A stretch of DNA of 64,000 nt, from NCBI GenBank assembly GCA_045837725.1, contig JBEWZL010000108.1, forward strand, positions 1-64,000. Direction: 5' to 3'. Both the position numbers and the translations under genes were made by a program. This stretch comes from Vermamoeba vermiformis. Lineage: Eukaryota > Tubulinea > Echinamoebida. Below are positions 1 through 9,500 of the stretch, in pieces. Every line of letters starts with the position of its first letter. Within the stretch, counting starts at the first letter, position 1. The notes under the pieces were generated by a model. It saw only the letters and a program-made list of their open reading frames with translations. It had not been told where the DNA came from and did no database searches.

Positions 1-261
1 AACACTAAGAGCAATGGTCCTTTGCAGGGTTATCAAAGGCAGAGAGAACCTCAGCATTCTGCGATCCAGGACATCAAACATTTTCAACATGGGGGCATGT
101 CAATCCCACAAACTTCAACAAAAACCACCTGCGACCAATGTAGAAAGATATATCCACCAACTATCACTCATACAGACACTAAATTTGTTTGTACAAAAAT
201 GAATATTCAAAAGATTTATTTGTATATTCAAAAAATACAGCTTCGACTTGTCTGGATCTGC

Positions 262-851
262 TTAACCAGCTCTTGCTGCCTTCTGTTGACCTGACAACTA
301 GTATTAGAGCACTGTAGTTAATTATTTGAGTGTGTTTTCAAACTTACCAGTGGTCACTGAAGCTCCACACTGATTGATCCTGGATCGTGCATGAGCCTCT
401 GGATTGGCAAAATCTCGCTTACTATTTATCCTACAAGTATGACATTAATTTTACCATAATACTCATATTATTGTCACTATGAATTGATACTTACTGGCTC
501 GAACTGCTAACAAAAAGTTATAAAGTTTTTGGTAACGGCTAGATTTGATTTTATTAAATATTTTTTTTATTATATAGTAGCAGATAATGCCACCAGTTTA
601 ACCACATAATGTAGTTAATATTTATATTAATATTCTTGGATTACTTACTTTACTGGAAGCCACCAGACTGAAATTGGCAAATCCTGATCTCAATCCAACA
701 TCGGCTGACCATCGGATCCTCACCAATGGGCCCTCTCCTTGACCTCTGACATATTTGAATAGTAGCACACTATTGATGTGCCCCTTGAGAAGTGTATTAG
801 GAGGTTGGCAGTGCGTGCATTGGTCAGATTTTAACGAGCATCGATCACGTG
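262..851 (-). CDS. 3' end of an unrecognised minus-strand gene (partial model)
   Basis: I do not recognise the product. Three exons can be joined in frame on the minus strand: 851-649, 417-348 and 290-262, with GTAAGT donors just below 649 and 348 and AG acceptors at each downstream exon; the stop is at 262-264. The longest exon reads about 67 codons without a stop and contains a Cys-rich start (motif DQCTHCQPP) followed by GEGPLVRIRWSADVG; the second gives RDFANPEAHARSRIN; the last ends QQKAARAG. The 231-nt intron between 649 and 417 is long for this window, and its acceptor lies 13 nt inside a stronger-looking AG that would break the frame, so the junction is uncertain. The 5' part above 851 is not resolved; it may run into the AT-rich region or be a relic. 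Coding character is inferred from open frame plus splice signals only. Confidence 0.4.
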
Positions 852-1170
852 CTTGACCAAAAAAAGATTTTTTTGTTCATTTTCTGTTACATTCAACTTG
901 CCAACAACACCACTATAGAATATATAAGAACACCTGTATCTGCATGGCTTCCTTTCATTGCAGCAGTAAGTAATCAAATGCGGACCCACAAAAATAAATA
1001 GTTATTATTTTTTTTTAAATATTCAAATTCGATTCTTTATTTTGTCACTCTGATGCTAATCTACCTTACTATAGCATACAAGTAATATCTGATGGCTGTA
1101 TTGGATGGTTTGGACTTATTCTGCACTGTTAGGGTTATGTAAGTCTTCAGGGTTATAGGTGTGAATCTTT
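852..1170. other. AT-rich spacer, no gene seen
   Basis: Contains homopolymer T and A tracts and one copy of the ATATTCAAA motif near 1020. I see no convincing coding frame or RNA gene. Confidence 0.4.
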
Positions 1171-2313
1171 GACCATAGTCCTTGGACTACGCTCAGTCAG
1201 GAATTCTGCATTTGACCGTAGTCCTTGGACTACGCTCAGTTGAGAATTCTGAATTTGAGCGTAGTCCTTGGACTACGGTTGTTTCATCATCTTTTCAAAC
1301 TTTTGAATAGACAAATTAAATTAATATATATGCAAAATAACTTAGGTTCCCTTTCTCAGGTCACCTCTTTTAACTTTGGGCAGTTTCCCCCTGTTCAAGT
1401 ATGTCATGAATTCTGTATTTGAGCGTAGTCCTTGGACTACGCTTAGTCGAGAATTCTGCATTTGACCGTAGTCCTCGGACTACGCTCAAAGTATACAGTA
1501 TAACCCTGACCAGTTGTCAGGAATTCTGCATTTGAGCGTAGTCCTCGGACTACGGTTAGTTGAGAATTCTTGATTTGACCGTAGTCCTTGGACTACACTC
1601 AGTTGAGAATTCTGCATTTGACTGTAGTCCTTGGACTACGCTCATGTTATCTTTACAAACTTTTGAATATACACTTTTAATTAATGTATATTCAAAATTA
1701 CTTATGTACCCTTCTACAGGTCATAGAGACAATTTAAGCTGCTTTGCCCGTTTTCAGGTATGTCAAGAATTCTGTATTTGAGCGTAGTCCTTGGACTACG
1801 GTTAGTCGAGAATTCTGAATTTGACCGTAGTCCTTGGACTACGCTCAGTCAGGAATTCTGCATTTGACTGTAGTCCTTGGACTACGGTTAGTTGAGAATT
1901 CTGTATTTGACCGTAGTCCTTGGACTACACTCGAGGAATTGTTAAAGTCAATGTAGTGCCCTATGACAATGCATAGACACTATTTTTTTTTGCATATTCA
2001 AAATATTGACATTCTTCAGAGATATTCAGTTGGAGTTAGATTCAGTCGCTGCAACCGCCCACCACTCGCCATAGATGACTGGCCCACAGGTATAAATGAA
2101 TATACATTTTACTATTTTGCATATTCAAATATTCTGACCCTTCATGATTAGGCTGGTACACATCAGGTCTTCAAGAATTCCTTGTTTGAGCGTAGTCCTC
2201 GGACTACGGTTAGTCAAGAATTCTGCATTTGACCGTAGTCCTTGGACTACGCTCAGTTAGGAATTCTGCATTTGACCGTAGTCCAAGGACTACGGTTGAT
2301 CGAGAATTCTGCA
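1171..2313. repeat. Hairpin repeat array A (~42-bp units, GTAGTCC/GGACTAC palindrome)
   Basis: About 15 copies of an 18-bp near-perfect palindrome (CGTAGTCCTTGGACTACG, with TC, CT or AA central variants) follow an EcoRI-like GAATTCTGCATTTGA lead. Many units are spaced 41-44 bp; others are separated by AT-rich inserts. The copies differ by only a few bases, mostly in the two bases after the hairpin (GCTCAG or GGTTAG) and in the hairpin centre. Two long blocks (about 1285-1500 and 1645-1860) repeat at an offset of about 360 bp, so there is a higher-order unit made of several hairpins plus an AT-rich insert. No gene is visible. The same GGACTACG core recurs in array B at 5.7 kb. Confidence 0.9.
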
Positions 2314-2532
2314 CTCTACTGGTTGGACCTGCATACAAATGAATAGACATTTTGTAAGTATGCATATTCAAAATAGTTACCCGATGAAACTAAGTTCCTT
2401 AACTTTAGGCTCAGTCCTCTTCGTAAACCTGCCAAGGCAAATGGATGGGAAAACAATGTTTGTGATTCAAAATTGGGAAAACAAAGATAGTACTGATTTA
2501 CGGCATAATTGTATATTCAAAAATAAATAATG

Positions 2533-2609
2533 TTTATTCAAAAATATGACATTTTCCAGGCTTTAGGCCTATAAGCCTTAAATTAGCTAAGCCTAACTAT
2601 ATATATAAT
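2533..2609 (+). repeat. 77-bp direct repeat, left copy
   Basis: By base-by-base reading this 77-bp stretch is identical to 6376-6452. It includes the near-palindrome AGGCTTTAGGCCTATAAGCCT and ends in a TA-rich tract. The two copies bound a 3.77-kb interval. Perfect identity beside diverged hairpin modules implies a recent duplication, a recent insertion, or gene conversion. Confidence 0.95.
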
Positions 2610-2613
2610 TCTA

Positions 2614-2905
2614 TTATGGAACGACGCTGAATGTCGTTTGGCACGCGTGTATAGATAACAAATAATTATCTAAATAACCAAATCGACCCTTGTGGCCGAT
2701 CTGTTGCGAATCTTGGATTCGCTGCTCAATCCTCGAAATAACTCGCGCTGAACAGCCATCGTGGCCGTGGCGCGTAACTATCTGCTGTTAATATGCAATA
2801 ATATATAAATATAACGACCTGTGTGGTCGTTCTGTTGAACTGCTGCTCATTGTTAATATTTCGACCGTTATGGTCGATCTGGTCAAAGTTAGAAAATAAT
2901 AACGG
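2614..2905. repeat. Hairpin module block, copy 1
   Basis: A series of short hairpins, for example CGACCnnnnGGTCG-type stems and GCGCTGAA...GTGGCGCG, recurs in the same order at 4117-4480: GGAACGAnGCTGA, then the CCCTTGTGG hairpin, then CTGTTGCGAATC, then AATAACTCGCGCTG. Read on the minus strand, part of this block is open and gives a peptide with APRPRW and FSASYFED, matched in the second block by APRHKSR and FSASYFED. The repeat may therefore be a decayed coding module rather than a pure structural one. Confidence 0.6.
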
Positions 2906-3339
2906 AACCACTCCCGTGGGAGCACTGTTGTCAATTTAAAAACGTACAAGAATCATTTTATTGCTTTGACCTATTCCTATTAATTACACAATTTAAAGTT
3001 GCATGAGAACGAGCGTTCTAAAATATCTATTTTAGCACGGGGTGCAGTGAGGGTCCCTGGATGAATATAAAGTAAATAACTGGGAACTAAATGCTGTAAT
3101 TAATTTTAAATGCACTGATTTGATCGTTTTTACCTTGATTGGCTGCCACGTTAGATCCCATATTAATCAACAACAGCATCTAAAATGTATATCAATCAGT
3201 TCTTAATAAGATTTAACTCGTGTTAATACAATATTCGTGAGGTAAACTCGGACTTTGGCGGATCGAGAAAGGCCGCTGTAAAAATTGCTGACGTGCTCTT
3301 ATCTGAAGTAAAAACGATATCAGTAAGTAATAATACACG

Positions 3340-3870
3340 TGTTTAACGCGTTCTACTTACTTTTTGCGCAATCACTGCGCTCTGTCAACTTCTTATTGGA
3401 TCTTTAGAGATCCGCGAGCAATCAGTGCTCTCGTACGTGTAAGTCCTAAATGAAGTATTAGCATTTCTGTTAGTTTATATTTGTTACTTTAAACACATTG
3501 AACTTACCGTTGGCGCGATCGATGCGCTTAATCAAAAGTTGAATCCGCTGCTGGTTCACGGATTCGTACTCGTTAAGATTTCCTCAAGGGTTGTATTAAC
3601 CCTTCCTGATTAATAATGCGTTAGTATTACACTACTAATACTCGATGGTGTATATCAAATAGCAAACTTACGCTGTCGAGTAAAGTTCTTATCGCGTGAA
3701 GATCGTGATCTAGATCCGTTCTCGTGCTTTGTTTAGTCCTAAATAAACAGTGTCAAATCGTCAAATATATTAACAATACTACAGAACTTACGGGCAGAGG
3801 AAACTGAACTGTCTCGAATCAACGTTTCGCGATCAATCGATCCGGTTGCACTGAGATCTTTCATCAAATA
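3340..3870 (-). other. Cluster of splice-like signals and short open frames, possible spliced transcript
   Basis: Four GTAAGT-type donors occur on the minus strand near 3355-3360, 3502-3507, 3665-3670 and 3785-3790, each preceded by a 40-90 nt open segment with AG acceptors. Peptides include KDLSATGSIDRETLIRD, HDLHAIRTLLDS and YESVNQQRIQLLIKRIDR; the first three segments can be joined in frame, the fourth cannot. Small exon size and lack of a recognisable domain leave it open whether this is a gene, a relic, or noncoding RNA. Confidence 0.3.
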
Positions 3871-4116
3871 ACCTGGAAAATTCCAATTAATATATTAATT
3901 TAATTATATGATTACAGTTATTTAATATTGACTTGAGCACGAAGCTCGATCCGGATGGATTAATTATAGTATTTTGAAAATTTAAATTTGAATTTAGGTT
4001 ATCATAATATGATGCAAGGATATTTAAAATAATAATAAGGTAATAATAATAATTACCTTAATTTATCTCGGTGCACCGAGATTCGCGCAAGTCTTGAACT
4101 CGCGCATTGTCTCGCG

Positions 4117-4480
4117 CTGGAACGATGCTGATTATCGTTTGGCGCGTGTCTGTTGATTAAATGCATATATCCAAATGGACAAACCGACCCTTGTGGTCGA
4201 TCTGTTGCGAATCCGAGTTCGCAGCTGCCAATCTTCGAAATAACTCGCGCTGAAACGGCTCTTGTGCCGTGGCGCGCTACTGTCTGCAGTAAATAATAAA
4301 CACTTCGACCTTGTGGTCGATCTGTTGCATTGCTGATGCGAAATAACTCGTGCGAAGTTTTCGCATCAGCTCTTCATCCAAATAACTCGCGCTGGAACGG
4401 CTCTGGTGCCGCGGCGCGGTACTTTAAGCTGTAAAAATAAATAAATCGACCCTAGTGGATCTGTCCAAGTATTTAAACAA
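4117..4480. repeat. Hairpin module block, copy 2 (expanded)
   Basis: Diverged duplicate of 2614-2905 with an internal expansion: the AACTCGCGCTG...CGGCTC..GCCG..GCGCG hairpin appears at about 4240-4280 and 4385-4420, and the CGACC-type hairpin at about 4184-4205, 4305-4325 and 4445-4460. Minus-strand frames give two related peptides with SAPRHKSRFSASYFED and APRHQSRSSASYLDEE, so the repeat is visible at protein level too. Confidence 0.6.
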
Positions 4481-5704
4481 TTGCTTAATCTGCGTAACGG
4501 TCACTTCCTGATTTAGAAACCGACAAGTGTCGACTGCACGTGCTACCAAAAAATTGTTCTGTGCTGGGATAAATCCTGGCACGGCTGACAAATTTAGCTC
4601 CGCACACTGCTTGCATAACTACCCACTAACGAGCACCACACCACAATGGTCATGGAATTAATTTTATTATTTTCTTGGCCCGTGCACGACAGCAGCTGTG
4701 TTGCGTTTTGAATTAAGATTAACAACGCCAAGGTTCTGGGAGCTGATCGGCTGTCTGCTCCACTAACTTATGCTCGTACAGTGCGTAGTGCACTGCGGTG
4801 AGTTTTCCCTCATTAATAACTTGGAGCAGAATTTATCTTAATAATATTTAATTTAGATTTTCATCGGATCGCAGTTCACGCGTTATTGTTCTCCGTGCTC
4901 ACTGCTGCGTAGGACTTAATTCAAAGTGTTTCTGCGACATAATGCGAAGACACATGCTTATAGGGTGCTAGCCAACAAGTACGTGGAATTTGGTAAGTAA
5001 AAGAATTTTAAATCTGGAACTTCAGATGCGCGGCATCTAATTTTTATCGTTTGTGTAGCTTGCCTCTGGAAAAGTGCCGCACGTTCTGCGAGCTTCAACA
5101 GGACTGCTGGCTAGCAAGCAACCTGTGTGAGGTAAGTCAGGTAGATTTTAACCTCGATCACAAATCTGACCGTTGCACAGGCCAAGTCCAATACACAACC
5201 TCATCACTTTGATGCCAGTGCACGCACCGCTGCAAAGTGATGAAGAGGAACTGGCGCGCATAGCAGGTGCGTCGAATGATGTGTGCATGCTAGTATCACT
5301 AACCGCTACCTGTCAGCGTTGCCCAGCGCATCCATCGGCCGAGCAGTGCCATGCAGAGCGGCGACACCACACTGCATGCTCATGACACGCCGCACGCACT
5401 ATTGTGCACACTGCAGCAAGCTGCTCGTCAAGCCTGATCACATGCCACGTCAGTGCGACAACTCCTGCCTGCGCACAGCCCTCGCGCACAGCCCTCGCAC
5501 ACATCACTCCGCTCGCTGTTCCGCGCTGGCAGTCACGCTCTCTCTGCTCTGTGACTGGCTTGGGCACTCTCTTGTCTTGTGCAGTTGGTCGCACTTTGTG
5601 CCTGTCACTCCCTTGCCTGCGTCCAGCTGGTCACACAACCAGTTGCACACAGTAAATAAATAAGATGCAGATAGTTCTGTCCTGAGTTTGAAGGCTACAC
5701 GTTC
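4481..5704. other. Spacer with a GC-rich patch; no firm gene
   Basis: The stretch 5180-5650 is clearly richer in G+C than its surroundings and contains CGCACAGCCCTCG short repeats. Plus-strand donors at 4993 and 5131 with acceptors at about 5057 and 5180 would give an exon reading LEKCRTFCELQQDCWLASN joined to AKSNTQPHHFDASARTAAK and a stop, but the exon upstream of 4993 does not join in frame. Long frames in the GC-rich patch overlap one another on both strands and look like composition effects. Confidence 0.35.
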
Positions 5705-5712
5705 TAGCTTGT

Positions 5713-6165
5713 GAGGGCGTAGTTTCGAGGACTATGCCCCCGTTCTGGCTCACAAGGGCGTAGTTTCAAGAACTACGCCCCCGTTCTGGTTCGCAAGGGT
5801 GTAGTTTTGAGGACTACGCCCCCGTTCTGGCTTGCAAGGGCGTAGTTTTGAGGACTACGCCCCCGTTCTGGTTTGCAAGGGCGTAGTTTCAAGGACTACG
5901 CCCCCGTTCTGGCTTGCAAGGGCGTAGTTTCAAGGACTACGCCCCTGTTCTGGCTCGTGAGGGTGTAGTTTCAAGGACTACGCCCCCATTCTGGTTCGCA
6001 AGGGTGTAGTTTCAAGGACTACGCCCCCGTTCTGGTTTGCAAGGGTGTAGTTTCAAGGACTACGCCCCCGTTCTGGCTCACAAGGGCGTAGTTTTGAGGA
6101 CTACGCCCCTGTTCTGGTTTGCAAGGGTAGTTTTGAGGACTGCACCCCGTTCTGCAGTGGTAGGG
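5713..6165. repeat. Hairpin repeat array B (~42-bp units, GGGCGTAGT/ACTACGCCC stem)
   Basis: About eleven tandem units of 41-42 bp. Each has the form AGGGCGTAGTTTCAAGGACT then ACGCCCCCGTTCTGGCT plus a short variable TGCA or CACA tail. Within each unit GGGCGTAGT pairs with ACTACGCCC around a 7-nt loop (TTCAAGG, TTTGAGG or TTCGAGG). Some units carry compensated or half-compensated stem changes (GGGTGTAG, ACTATGCC). The last unit is shortened. The array shares its GGACTACG core with array A. Confidence 0.92.
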
Positions 6166-6224
6166 TGTTATTCACCCTTCAGAACGCGAAACCCTAAACT
6201 GTAGTAACCTAATAAATACTATAA

Positions 6225-6378
6225 TAGGTTTTCGTAGCTACTTTTAGACCATCCGAACTTCGGATGCCTATGCATTCAAAAGTGAGCTAATAGGTTTTCG
6301 TAGCTACTTTTAGACCATCCGAATTTCGGATGCCTATGTAATCAAAAGTGAGCTATTAGGTTTTTGTAGCTACTTTTT
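6225..6378 (+). repeat. 66-bp tandem repeat, 2.3 copies
   Basis: Units start at 6225, 6291 and 6357 with TAGGTTTTCGTAGCTACTTT. Each complete unit contains a GTAGCTAC palindrome and a CATCCGAA/TTCGGATG hairpin. The first two copies differ at about four positions; the third breaks off at the start of the right-hand 77-bp direct repeat. Confidence 0.9.
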
Positions 6379-6452
6379 ATTCAAAAATATGACATTTTCC
6401 AGGCTTTAGGCCTATAAGCCTTAAATTAGCTAAGCCTAACTATATATATAAT
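6376..6452 (+). repeat. 77-bp direct repeat, right copy
   Basis: Identical to 2533-2609. It begins inside the third, incomplete unit of the 66-bp tandem repeat, where that unit's sequence is replaced by TTTATTCAAAAATATGAC, and lies about 95 bp beyond the 3' end of the large minus-strand 7-TM gene. Confidence 0.95.
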
Positions 6453-6546
6453 AGTCATTTTTTCTCATAAAAGATTGAAGACAATGAGAGTGTAGGCAAA
6501 GATGGTGGTTTTTACTTATAACATTAAGATATTTACAGTACTAATT

Positions 6547-9500
6547 CTACAATTTACTTGATGATTGACCAGTTGCTCCAGAGGAGTTGGTACTACTGCC
6601 ACCTGTCTTGGACTGCATTTGGGTGCCAGAGGTACCAGCAGACTTTCTGCGTACATCAGTGAGCACTAAGAGTGTGACTCCCACACCAATCTCTACAACC
6701 AAAAGCACAACTACAAGCATGATTAGCAATGAAAATATCACCACTTTAATGAAGTTACCTAGTGACAGAATGTTGTTTTGGAAGTTTAGCACAAGCAGCA
6801 ACAAGAAGTACAGACACTGAACAAGCAGACCAGAAGCACTGATGGCCGTGGTTTGCATGGTCTGGATAATACATTTCAGTTTAGTTTTAGATAATTAGGG
6901 CACATACCTTGTTCTTGGCCTCATTTTTGCTCTTGACGTGACTGTTCTTGGCCATCAATCGTGTTGCTTTGATGCCGTAAATGGCGAAACAAAGCATCAG
7001 CGCAAATGAAATACTTGTGACGAATAGTCGATAAGCCAAGGCAATACCAGAACTGAATAGGACTCAGTACAAAGTTTTTGCACACACACAACTACGTACC
7101 TAGTAGTCAGATCATTCGTAACCAACAATCCATTGCACTCAACAATGGGAGCAGGACGCAGCGTCTCATACAAGATAATCAACAAGATGAAAATCAAGTA
7201 GATCGAACCGTTCACAATCGTGGTCACACGCTGCAACAGTTTCTTCGTGTCATTGCCCAAGTCAAGCGCAGAGCGTAGCGAAACAGCCCTGTAACATGAG
7301 TTAGCTTCAGCAATCCAACACACAACAAGTCTTACCACACGATGACGTAAACACTTAAGGTAGAAAAGTAGAGGAATGAAGGGAGTTCAATTAATACATA
7401 GTCGCCTCGTGACTCGGTAACGAAGACGTTACCCACCAGTAGCAAGAAGTAGAGCAAACGCACTAGTACGAAATGAGCACGTCACAATTTACAGAAGCAG
7501 ACGTACCTAAAAAGAGCCCAGCCAAAAAGCAATAGATCAATATTTTGATCTGCGCCAAAAAGTGGAAACGAATCATTTCAATGATGCGATAACCACTGAA
7601 CCCAAGCGTGAACACGTAGCAAATGATTAATGTAATGATGAGACCAAGCTCGGCTTGAGTAAATTCCTTTTGTAGTGGTTAGTAATGCACTGACCACACA
7701 TCGAGTCCTCATACCATTTGAGGCAATTGTTCTTGCCACTTGTCCACGCGTTGAATGAAGAAGTAAACGTTCGTGTTGAGCTCCACATCGCCGTCAGTGA
7801 TATTATATACATAAGCGCAGTAGTGCGTGCCATTCCAAGTGACAGGTAGCGACATCGGGGTGACCGTTTTGGCTTTCCAGTCACTATGAATCTAATTTTA
7901 AGCAGTGCTCTGGCAGGGCAGAATCTAAAGGTACTTACGCAAGACCAACATCAGCCACTCCATACTTTGTTGTGTCAACGCCGGCGACCTCAGCTTCCAT
8001 ACAAATACGAGCGCGTAGGATCTTTGCGTCAGTGTTGAAATCAAACGCTAATCCTTCAGAGACGATCTTGCCAATGGTCGCGTTGTTACTGTTCTGAACG
8101 ATACGGTATGTATCACGAGAAAAGTGCAAGAAAAAGTTGGAGAGTTCATTCTGATGGAATACAAAATCAGTTCGAATTCGTGAGGACAATTGTGCACTTA
8201 CATTAGTTATGACCTCGAACTCGCTCGCAGCAACAATTGAGTTTTGCACCAAGGCGCAAATAGACGAATCCACAATTATGTCATTAGGCTCGATGGTCAC
8301 ATCAGCTTGTGTAAGCTACAAACAATGATGTTAACAATTGCACAATAAGATTTCTGTCGCGTCGCGTACGAAAATGTAGTTTTGAACACCGCGGCAAACA
8401 ACTTGTTGAGTAAGAGGAGTAGCGGGATTGTATTGTTGGAAACAAGCGTTAGATCTTTCTCCGTCCGATGCACACGAACAAGCAATGGCGTTGATGAGCT
8501 CAGAAGCTTGGCCAGTTCTGCAAATTAATCAAGTTAGCTCCGACCGCGGACTACTATTACAATGCACGGACCTGCACTTGGCCGCTGCACTTTGTTCAAT
8601 GCTGTAAAGATCAGAAATGACCTTGAGACCATTTGACGTCAACCGGTTGATGTCATACGAGAGCTCAGCATTACCATATCGTAACTCAAGGCTGCGATTC
8701 AACCATTTTAAAGTAACTGGGTCACCAGCATACCATTCGGCCTAAGTAATGTGTCACCATAGTAACAAAAAGGTATTGACTTACAGTCTTCCAGCGGTAA
8801 AATAGTCCGAACACATAATAATTGGGATCTCCACCGATCGCATTGCACTCAGAGATTGTCAAATTGGTGAAATAGAATGTAGCATCAGTGTAGCAGCGAA
8901 TTCGATTCAGATCCGTGCACTCTATTTCGGACGTAGTTCCTGTGGTAAAATCATCGTCAGAAGGGAACAACAGCAAGTCAAGTATAATCTACGCACGCTT
9001 CACCCAGCGTCCCCCAGGCACCTCGGTCAGACACTGCGTCTCGTCAGCCAGCGGCTCATAGCAACCCAAGCCATTGACAAATACTCGTGCAGTGTTGTTG
9101 TCGTACTGCGATTGCCCGCACACAGTATCTTCGGAAGAGGTGTCGATGCACTTGCCGACTGTAAAATCAAAGAACTCGTCGTTGCATGCACTGGCCGACA
9201 AGCAATCTTTCTCTGTCGCACAATCACCGCCGTTGCAAGGCAGGGTGCAGAACATTCTATTTTGGCATTCGGTCTATTGTTAGAATACTCGTTAGTACTG
9301 CCGGACGAGTCATTTTAAAGCGGCACTCACCACTGGATCCACAATGGCAATGCGAGTTCCGTTAGGCAGTTTGCACCAAGACCCAAAGCAAACATCTGCA
9401 CTGCCAAATTCCTCAGGCTATTCTCATTCATTAGCGATGATTGGAGTACATTGTCAACTTACACTTTGAGGGTCACAGAACCGAGAATTAGTTCTGCACT

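Larger units (their letters stand above)
197..2545. repeat. Interspersed ~40-bp AT-rich stem-loop motif (TGAATATACA ... TGCATATTCA)
   Basis: An imperfect inverted repeat with arms like TGAATAGACA/TGAATATACA and TGCATATTCA/TGTATATTCA, separated by about 15-20 nt, occurs near 197-236, 1303-1340, 1662-1700, 1967-2006, 2096-2134 and 2338-2377; single arms occur near 1020, 2510 and 2535. Several copies sit between runs of the GTAGTCC hairpins of array A, so the two motif families alternate. The coordinates given span the whole set, not one continuous element. Confidence 0.65.

Noticed and set aside
1-294. Plus-strand open frame from the window edge with TTCDQCRKIYPP and FVCTK
   Set aside because: It overlaps the minus-strand gene end at 262-290, ends in an AT-rich repeat motif, and its start is outside the window; I could not support it as a gene.
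5173-5663. Several overlapping open frames of 60-126 codons in the GC-rich patch
   Set aside because: They occur on both strands in multiple frames, have skewed Cys/His/Ser composition and no domain; best explained by base composition.
1171-6165. CRISPR-like reading of the regular hairpin arrays
   Set aside because: The host is eukaryotic, the spacing sequence is itself repeated rather than unique, and no cas-type genes are present.
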